A DNA stretch of 13,473 nt from Baffinella frigidus (lineage: Eukaryota > Cryptophyceae > Cryptomonadales > Baffinellaceae), in NCBI GenBank assembly GCA_026770585.1, contig MU647114.1, positions 187,356 through 200,828 on the forward strand. Direction: 5' to 3'. Positions 1 through 6,396 of the stretch are shown piece after piece (the first letter of the stretch is position 1; every line of letters begins with the position of its first letter). The notes beneath the pieces were generated by a model that had not been told where the DNA came from, did not search any database, and saw only the letters and a list, made by a program, of their open reading frames with translations. The position numbers and the translations under genes are program-made.

Positions 1-82
1 GGGGGGCGTCTGCGTAGCCCGATGTTTGCCGCGCCGAACGGTCCTTGGAGCCATTCGTCAGAAACCGATCCTCCACATGCTC
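1..82 (-). CDS. Minus-strand gene, candidate exon at the left edge
   Basis: From an acceptor-like cccgggag the - strand reads EHVEDRFLTNGSKDRSARQT then SGYADA to the window edge, which matches phase 0 out of candidate exon 3. The composition looks coding, unlike the surrounding G-rich repeats, but another frame is open too. Confidence 0.3.
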
Positions 83-2060
83 CTCCCGGGAGGGGTGGGG
101 GTGTGGGGGGGTGTTCTTGGCCCAGTCGTTGGATTCTGAGCGCGCCAGTGGCATCATCACCTGCATTGCGGTTTGGGGTGTGGGGGTTAGGTGCGGGTAG
201 GGTTTGTGGTTTTGTGGTTTAGGGTGTGGGGTTTGGATTTTGGGATTTACCTTGGGGTTTGGGGGTTCGGGTTTGACGGGGAGTTTAGGGTTTAGGGTGT
301 AGGGTTTAGGGTAGGGGGTTACCAGGGGGACTGCCACCTTGAAGGGGGGAGGGGGGAGGAGGGGGGGGGGCGAGGGGAAGACATCCAACCAGGGTTCCCT
401 TCGTAGCCCGCTGTGTGGCTGGGGCAAAATCTCACGACTGTTGACTAAACCGTGCAGTGCAGCTTTGTACCGGCAAGGTAACTAAACCAGACTTGATCAG
501 TACCGGGGAAAGAGGGGAGTAGTCAACCGTCGCGAGAGCCTCACCTTCCAGCTCTGCCTCCGTCTATTTGGCCCCACCAATTTAGTGAGCCCAAGCTCGT
601 TTCCGCCTCAGAGTTGACGGAATTGTACCACCCACCCAGCATGTCAAGTGAAGAACAGTGAGGCAAACCGACGGCGGCAGCGCTAGACCTTTGGGGGTAC
701 AAACACCAGCGCAAGGGCGCCGGCGCCTCCTCTCCTCCTCTTCTTCCTCCTCCTGCTCCTGGCGCAAACCCTAGGTCCCTAGGGATGTCCTACAGTAGGG
801 TACTACGGAATGAATATCCAAAGCTCCAAGGCCAAAAATAAGCTGTTTCGGGTTTAGGCTTGGGGTGCCGAACAACGCGCTGCCTCACTCGGGTTGACAG
901 ACTGACTATTATCAAGTTGACATGTTGGGTGTGCGGTACAAACCCGTCTTAACTTTGCAGCGGAGAAGAGAAAAGAGCCCGGGCTCACCAAAGTGGTGAG
1001 CCGAAATAGACTGAGACAGAGATGCGACCTCCCGAACAGGTTGCCGCGGTCTGCCAGCTGTCTCCAAAGCTCCCAGTATCCTCAGAATCCAAAGCTCCCA
1101 GACACGAAATAAGGTGTTTGAGGTTGGTGGTGGTGACCTTTGGGGTGCCGAACACCAGCGCGAGGGGCGCCGGCGCCTCTCCTCTTCCTCCTGCTTTCGG
1201 GTTTCGGGTCTCAGGTTTCGGGTGTGGGGGTTGGGGTTTCGGGGTTCGGGTTTCGAGTCTCGGGTTTCGGGTCTCGGGTTTCTGGTTGCGGGTTTCGGGA
1301 TTCTGGTTTCGTTTTCCGGGATTCGTTTTCCGGGTTTTCGGTTTTCGTTTTTTGTTTTTCGTTTTTCGTTTTTCGGGTTTGGGGTTAGGGGTTTGGGGTT
1401 TAGACCTAGAGCAGAGGAGAACGAGTGCGAACGGGCCGGGGGCGACAGCCCTCCTCCTCCTCCTGGTGCAAGGTTCAGGTTTCAGGGTTTCGGGTTCAGG
1501 GTTTAAGTTTTAGGTTTTGGGTTTTGGGTGTTGGGTTTTCAGGTTTCGAGTTTGGGGTTTAGACCAGGCGACGCGGCGGCGGTGAAGGAGTTCGAGCGGC
1601 CCGGCGGTGACAGCCCGCTGAAGCGCGCGTCGAGTGCTGTGGGGGAGGGTCCCCTGTGCGGGCTCCCGGGTGCTGGTCGAGAGTTGGGGTCCGGTCCTGC
1701 GCCGTTGGAGCGCCTTCGAGACGGTTCATGGGTCTCGGTGGGCCGCCCTCCTGACTGGACTGCGCCATGCTCTGTCTGGGCTTGCTGGGCCCCGCGAGAA
1801 TCCCCATCGTCGCTGCTGCTACTTGTGTCATCATCCGACGACGAATCGTCCGATGAATCAGGCGCCGGGGGGGCCAGGGCGCTGACCGATTGCCTGATTT
1901 GCTCTACGAGGTGGGGCAGGACTTCAGAGGGAAGCCCGTGGTCCCGCACAAACTTGTCAGCCAGGTCCTCGGAACGGTTCCCCCGCCTCACGTGGATCTT
2001 GCCAAACTTCCCGCCACCCAGGTCGATCCGCATGATGAGGAGGACCGCCCCGTCCGCCAT
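1..2060 (-). CDS. Unrecognised multi-exon gene, divergent from the HIBCH-like gene, 3' end outside window
   Basis: This - strand gene model has exons at 2060-1565, 1462-1406, 1190-1138 and 82-1, with phases 0/1, 1/1, 1/0 and 0. The first exon is well supported. The others are inferred from splice sites, phase and peptide similarity. The protein starts with a compact segment, then a Ser/Asp-rich acidic region, then a Pro/Ser/Arg-rich low-complexity tail. I do not recognise the family. A domain of the form 'GGGKFGKIHVRRG...LADKFVRDHGLP...LVEQI' resembles short beta/alpha segments I associate with cytoskeletal or signalling proteins of alveolates, but I cannot name it. Confidence 0.5.
163..320. 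repeat. Degenerate TTTAGGG-like tract (G-rich on +)
   Basis: Heptamer-like ggtttggggtgtgggg passes into gtttagggtgtagggtttaggg. It sits in the presumed last intron of the minus gene, so its transcript would be C-rich. A purine-rich G run follows at 335-376. Confidence 0.75.
570..690 (+). repeat. R1 dispersed repeat, copy 1
   Basis: The R1 consensus, read by eye, is: ctcaccaaatTGGTGAGccc, then ggctcttttccgctccAAAGTTGACGGatttgtaccacc, then cagcaCGTCAACTTgagaatagtccgtcaac, ending gactgaggcagcgctag. Inside it, AAGTTGACG and CGTCAACTT form a stem. This copy has ttagtgagcccaagctcgtt, agttgacggaattgtacc, catgtcaagtg and gcagcgctag. Confidence 0.6.
870..1005 (-). repeat. R1 dispersed repeat, copy 2 (reverse)
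   Basis: Reverse complement reads ctcaccactttggtgagccc, then gggctcttttctcttctccg, gtttgtaccgcacacccaac, atgtcaacttgataatagtc, then gtcaacccgagtgaggcagc. It faces copy 1 with about 180 bases between them. Confidence 0.65.
1138..1190 (-). CDS. Minus-strand gene, candidate exon 3
   Basis: Fifty-three bases, phase 1 in and 0 out, acceptor gaaagcag, donor AAAG|gtcacc. It reads GRGEAPAPLALVFGTPK. Without the donor the frame stays open to a stop at about 972. A longer copy with a one-base frame change lies at 689-752. Support is splice sites, phase and the duplicated neighbour only. Confidence 0.3.
1195..1405. repeat. Degenerate GGGTTTC/GGGTTTT heptamer tract (G-rich on +)
   Basis: Runs of cgggtttcgggtctcgggtt pass into ttttcgttttt variants and end in ggggtttggggtttag. 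It is intronic in the minus gene (between candidate exon 3 and exon 2). Apparent proteins rich in Phe, Gly, Val and Ser here are artefacts. Confidence 0.8.
1406..1462 (-). CDS. Minus-strand gene, exon 2 (duplicate of exon 1 end)
   Basis: Nineteen codons' worth of bases, phase 1-1, acceptor gcaccag, donor CTAG|gtctaa. It reads (G)GGGGLSPPARSHSFSSAL(G), clearly related in the same frame to GLSPPGRSNSFTAAASPG at the end of exon 1. Both are followed by the same gtctaaacc intron start. Being symmetric in phase, it can be included or skipped. Confidence 0.5.
   Translation of the reverse strand, partial: EEEEGCRPRPVRTRSPLL
1466..1562. repeat. Heptamer tract between minus-gene exons 1 and 2
   Basis: Variants of gggtttagggtttcgggtt, G-rich on +, so CCCAAAC-like in the minus transcript. 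This is the short intron between the two GLSPPxRS exons. Confidence 0.75.
1565..2060 (-). CDS. Minus-strand gene, exon 1
   Basis: ATG at 2060-2058 (MADGAVLLIMRIDLGGGKFG...) to a CCTG|gtctaa donor at 1565, leaving at phase 1. Residues 1-50 include KIHVRRGNRSEDLADKFVRD and HGLPSEVLPHLVEQI, a plausible small folded unit. About 25 Ser/Asp residues follow, then Pro/Arg/Ser-rich sequence ending FSGLSPPGRSNSFTAAASPG. The frame is also open upstream to about 2211 without an ATG (…NSRPRVTLPRRPRKGFEVHP), with a good acceptor-like tccttag at 2143-2149, so this could be an internal exon. Unspliced it would stop at 1539. Confidence 0.65.
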
Positions 2061-2378
2061 AGGATGCACCTCAAAGCCTTTGCGGGGCCGCCGCGGCAGC
2101 GTCACGCGAGGACGGGAATTCTGCCCCCCCCTTGTGCAAGCTAAGGAGGGCAGTTGAGTGGCACCCCCCTTGTCCTTTCCTAGTTTCGGAAGCGTACAGC
2201 CCTGGATGCTTTCTCAAGTTGCCGTTGTACAAATCCGTCAACTTTAGAGTGGTGTAGGAAAAAAAAGGTACCAAATCCAAAATGGGGGTGTTTAAAACAT
2301 TTTAGGGGAATAGAAAGACAGACAAAAGCGTCCAGGGCTCGACGCTTCCGATACGAGCTCAGGATCGACCTGGAGAGG
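2061..2378. promoter_or_regulatory. Divergent intergenic region, presumed shared promoter and 5' leaders
   Basis: It lies between the two inferred start codons. It holds a C8 run (2124-2131), a partial dispersed R1 repeat (about 2215-2262, reverse orientation) and an A6 run near 2260-2265. An 8-codon upstream ATG frame (2282-2305, ATG GGG GTG ... TAG) would be in the HIBCH-like leader if transcription starts to its left. I see no convincing TATA box. The promoter role is inferred from gene orientation. Confidence 0.35.
2215..2262 (-). repeat. R1 repeat, partial copy 3
   Basis: Contains gtacaaatccgtcaacttta, the reverse of the taaagttgacggatttgtac core, inside the divergent intergenic region. 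Confidence 0.55.
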
Positions 2379-2498
2379 ATGTTGTGGCGGGGCATCGGGA
2401 GTATATGCCCGCGGGTGGCGCGGGGGATGGCGGTGAAGCCGGGGGCGTCGCCTGTGCCGAAGCCCCGGAGCTTCGAGGAAAGGATGAAGAAGTTGCAG
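2379..2498 (+). CDS. HIBCH: HIBCH-like exon 1: start codon and mitochondrial presequence
   Basis: Forty codons from ATG to a CAG|gtgatc donor, phase 0. The first 31 residues have no acidic residue and five arginines plus two lysines (MLWRGIGSICPRVARGM...), followed by a Pro-rich hinge and the charged helix SFEERMKKLQ. This is what a mitochondrial matrix-targeting peptide looks like. The frame is open upstream to about 2327 but has no earlier ATG there, so this ATG is the natural start. The 5' leader is not defined. Confidence 0.7.
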
Positions 2499-5400
2499 GT
2501 GATCCACTATTTCTCGGATTCTTGCTATTCTCCAGAGCTTCGAGGCGTCCTTCCAGCTGCTATTCATGGTGACAGGCGCATGGATGGGTGAGGGCGGCAT
2601 GATGGACCTGGGCGAATCGCATCGACACGTCGCATCGACACGTGTTGGGCCCCATGGAATCACAACTGTGTGCTGGCACTGTTCTGGAATTTAGGGTTTA
2701 GGGTGTAGGGTCAATGAAGGGAGAAGGAGACCTGGTCCTTGGGGTTGAGGTTGTGAAGGGTTGAGGATCCCATGAACGGAACGCCCCCCGTGTGCACAGG
2801 AGGAGATCTCGGCCGACAAGGCCGCTTCCGACAAGGATGGCAGGTCCGAGGACGACAGCGGGGCCACCGCATCGGGCAAGGCGGTGTGTGTCGCCTATCC
2901 CACCACCGCTCCCGCGCGCGCTCTCTCTCTCTCGTCTCTCGCTCCCTTCCTCCATCCATCTCGCCCTCTATTTCCCTCGCTATATCTCTTTCTATGCCCC
3001 CGCCCTTCTTCTTCTTTGTATTACTCTCGAGCCTGAAGATGAGTGATCCAAAGTCTATGAGCCTTAAGACGAGCCCGGTTCGGTTCAGTCGCAGTCCCCC
3101 ACCCTATCAGGTCTCACCAAATTGGTGACACCAGCCTCTTAACCGCTCCAAAGTTGATGGATTTATACCACCCCCCACCATATTTCAACTTCTTCTTTCT
3201 TCTTTATTACTCTCGATATTATCTCAGAAAACGAGTTCTAAAACTCATTTTCGTCAGTCAATTCCCCTATAAATTTGACAACTTATGCGGAGAGTAAAGA
3301 ATAGGTTGACGAATTTGTAGGGGGGTTGACTTAAGAAAACGAGTTTTAGAACTTGTTTTCTGAGATAAGATACAAGTCCTAAATGAGGCCCTTGAGCCTT
3401 GCGTTGAGTGATACACTAGTCTATGAGCCTTAAGAAACGGGCCCGCCTCAGAAACAAAAGCTATACCATTTGGCATAGCTCTCGGCGCTGCCAAATTGAG
3501 AGCTATGCCGTTTGGCACAGCTACCAATTTGGCAGGCGAGTCAATCTCTCCGAGGGGTCCGACGTGGCGCTCAAGCCATGTACAAAAATGGGTGCCCGCT
3601 TGACTCCCCGCGTAGGAGACGAGAGTGATGCACAGGCAAAATTGTGTGCCGCAATAGCAAATGCAAACGGTCCAAGCCAAACCTACACAAGCAATGCCCA
3701 ACGCTATGGCGAAATCAGCCGAACTCTGCACTTGACAGGGAGTGCGACCCCCCTCCTCCTTCCCCCCCGAGCCCCACCACACTTCATTTCAACATAAGAA
3801 TAGTCAGCCAACCACAGTGAGGCAGCGCTAGCGACTGCGCTTGCTCCGGCGCTCGGTCCGGCAGAAAGAGGGACAGGTACCGGATCACTTCCAACAGTTA
3901 AATCTGCAATCGGGAACCCTTTGATGCATCGCCAAAAGTGGCCGATTTGTGGTACGAATTTGTGAACTGGCCGCAATTCCATGAATGGGCAGATGGGGGC
4001 CCGGCGGCGCACCACGCGACGCCGGGACCTCTAATCGACCCTCAAGTGTCCTCGTAAAATTACACCTGGGAACAGTACAGAAAACGGCGGACCCCGTCCA
4101 AACTACTGGAAAGCCCCAGGGGAAGTTTCAAAAAGTAGCGGAAGCATTTGCTTCCGCTACTTTGGAGCCATTTTCACCTCAAAAGGCAATTTCTGCCCAA
4201 AGGACATGACCAAAAATCGTCAAAAGGCAACAATAGTGTCGTGTCCAGAGAAATTGAGACTTCCCTTGTGGCTTTGCAGTAGAAGTGTACACGGAAGGAT
4301 CAAAGCCGAGGGTCGATTTGAAGTCCCGAGGGGCGTGGCGTGGCAGATGGGGGGGCACCACGCGACGCCGTCGGGACCGCAAATCACAAAGGGGACCCAG
4401 ACCCTCGCGCAGCGCCTCTCACAGGTGACCTTCTTTCTTCTCTTGTATCCTCCCTGGCCCTGGCCACTTATGGCTACAAGTGGACACCCCTCTTCTAGTG
4501 GGTCACAGCTCAGCACCTCTTCGCTGTTACTCTCGAGCCGTAAGTTGAGTGATCCAACAGTCTGTGCGCCGTGTGACGGGCCCGCCTCAGAATCCTCTCA
4601 ACACCCAGGTGACCATCCTCATGCAGAAAGCCAGCGTTGAAGGAGGTCGTGTTTGGACGCGACTCGGTACAAAATGTACAACAGAGGGCTTTACAAACAT
4701 TTTCAAGTTCTGACTGCAAACTTCTGTATCGTGTCGCGTGCAAGTAAGTTCTCCTTCGACGTTGTCTTTCGGCATTAGCCCAGCTCTTTCTCACTCGGAC
4801 ATGATCCTATCAATCCTAGCAATACGCCTAACCACACGTCCCCTGGGGTGGTTCTATGCTCCTAGGCATAGCCGCACCGTAGGACCCTAGGGCGATGCAT
4901 CTGGTTCGAGGGGAATTCAGCAGTTCTGGTTCGAGGGGAATTCAGCAGTTCCACACACGGGCTCGGCCCGGTTCTGGCCGACTTTCCGTCGCCTTATCTG
5001 TAGGAACCCCCCTATGTCCCTATGGTATTGCCTACCGTAGGGTCCTATGGATTAGTCGTTATGGGTTATTCACGAAAGCCGTAGTCCGCTGCGTGGCGTA
5101 CGCCCCTGTGCGGGATACCTAGCTCTGTCTCACCTGATTTGGATCGGCTGATTTGGTCTGACCACTTTCGCGAGACCACCAGGGCTCTTTTTTGCTTCAA
5201 AGTTGACGGATGTGTACGAGAAACCCAGAACGTCAACTTACGAATAGTCTGTCAACCCGACTGAGGCAGAGCTAGGATACCGATGTACCGCCTCCCCACT
5301 CGATGCTGGAAGAAAGGCTATTTTAATAATAACAATCTTCCTGGAAGTCCTACTTTCAGGCTGGTTGGTGAGGGTGCAGGGGTTGGGGTTTAAGAATGTT

Positions 5401-6345
5401 ACGTTTCACAAACTTGTTTTCTCCTGGCGTATGGGGTGGCGTAATGTTCAACATATTCTTTTCTGAACCCTACACCCTAAACCCTAAACCCTAACCCTAA
5501 ACCCTGGCAGAGCCTGCGCGACCCGCTGCGTGCGAAAGACTTCCTGGGGCATGTGGCCAAGGGCGAACTTCTGGTACCTTCCTTCATCCGGGAACACCAT
5601 CTAATTCAATGAAAATGGTCAACGAAATTGACTACACATAAGGCTCATACTAGTAATAGTAAGCAACTGTGGAGTAATTTGCGCCCCCATTTTCATTTAA
5701 TCAAATGATTTTCATTTAATCACACGATTGTCCCGGATAAAGCAGTCCGACCACTCCGCCTCGAGTGGTTTGGGGATTAGGCCTGCCTCCTGGGAATGCC
5801 GCACCTTCCTTTCTCGCTTCTGCAAAACGTGACCACTCGAGGCTGTCCGTGGCCTTGGTTTGAATGTCGGTTTCACACTCGCATCCGGGTGGGTACGAGA
5901 GCTGATCACGTTGCCCGCACGGTGTAAGCGTGGGCAACGTGACCAATTCCCTTGGTGTACCTCCGGCTGGCCCCTCTTCTCCTTGTTCTTGTTCTCCTAT
6001 AGCACTCGCACGCCCATCAGATGCGCACTCAACACGGGGCGATGTGGAAGAGAGACCTTGATTACTACAAAAAGTGCCGCCATGACTCACCCCCAACGAG
6101 GCTGTGTCTGAGCACAGGGCGATTTTGGCGCGGGATCTTTTTACGGTGCTGATGAACTTTTAGGCGCTGGTTGGCATTTGTCGCGCGCACGTGCGCAGAT
6201 AGTTGACTTATCGGCGCTGGTTGACTTTTGCGCAGATAGACTGCCACCATCACTCAAAGGTGCTCTCGTTCAAGAACCGCAAGGCGATCCTCTCCGATGA
6301 CGCCATGAGCAACCTCATCGAAGTCATTCAGGTTATCAGCCCTTC

Positions 6346-6396
<51 letters not shown>

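Larger units (their letters stand above)
83..1137. other. Presumed intron or 3' region of the minus gene
   Basis: It contains the G-rich tract, two R1 repeats in opposite orientation (570-690 and 870-1005) and a copy of candidate exon 3 (689-752). A purine-rich G run lies at 335-376. The words ttcgtagcccgctgtg (about 398-414) recur at 11833-11848. Nothing else coding is visible. Confidence 0.4.
2884..5510 (+). other. Intron 2 (2.6 kb), a nest of foldback and dispersed repeats
   Basis: No exon of the HIBCH-like gene is needed or seen between exons 2 and 3. The interval holds R2 copies, R1 copies, two large foldback elements, a nested palindrome, a tandem 25-base repeat and a palindromic R3-type sequence, each listed separately. 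The rest (for example 3540-3780) shows nothing I can assign. Confidence 0.5.

Noticed and set aside
1022-1513. Plus-strand frame of 163 codons (and overlapping 130 and 82)
   Set aside because: Mostly GGGTTTC heptamer translated as GFRVSG; the unique parts fit the minus-strand exons better.
1539-1834. Other frames overlapping minus exon 1 (1559-1834, 1528-2157, 1634-1885, 1890-2144)
   Set aside because: They are shadows of the high-GC exon; only the frame with KIHVRRG and the Ser/Asp block looks like protein and connects in phase to the next exon.
3267-3782. A 171-codon minus-strand frame
   Set aside because: It runs through the foldback element and the nested palindrome; the peptide has no recognisable domain, and the frame overlaps repeats on both sides.
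4903-4945. tRNA T-arm or polymerase III B-box (ggttcga)
   Set aside because: The following bases (gggg) do not fit the B-box consensus, and no acceptor or anticodon stem can be drawn around it.
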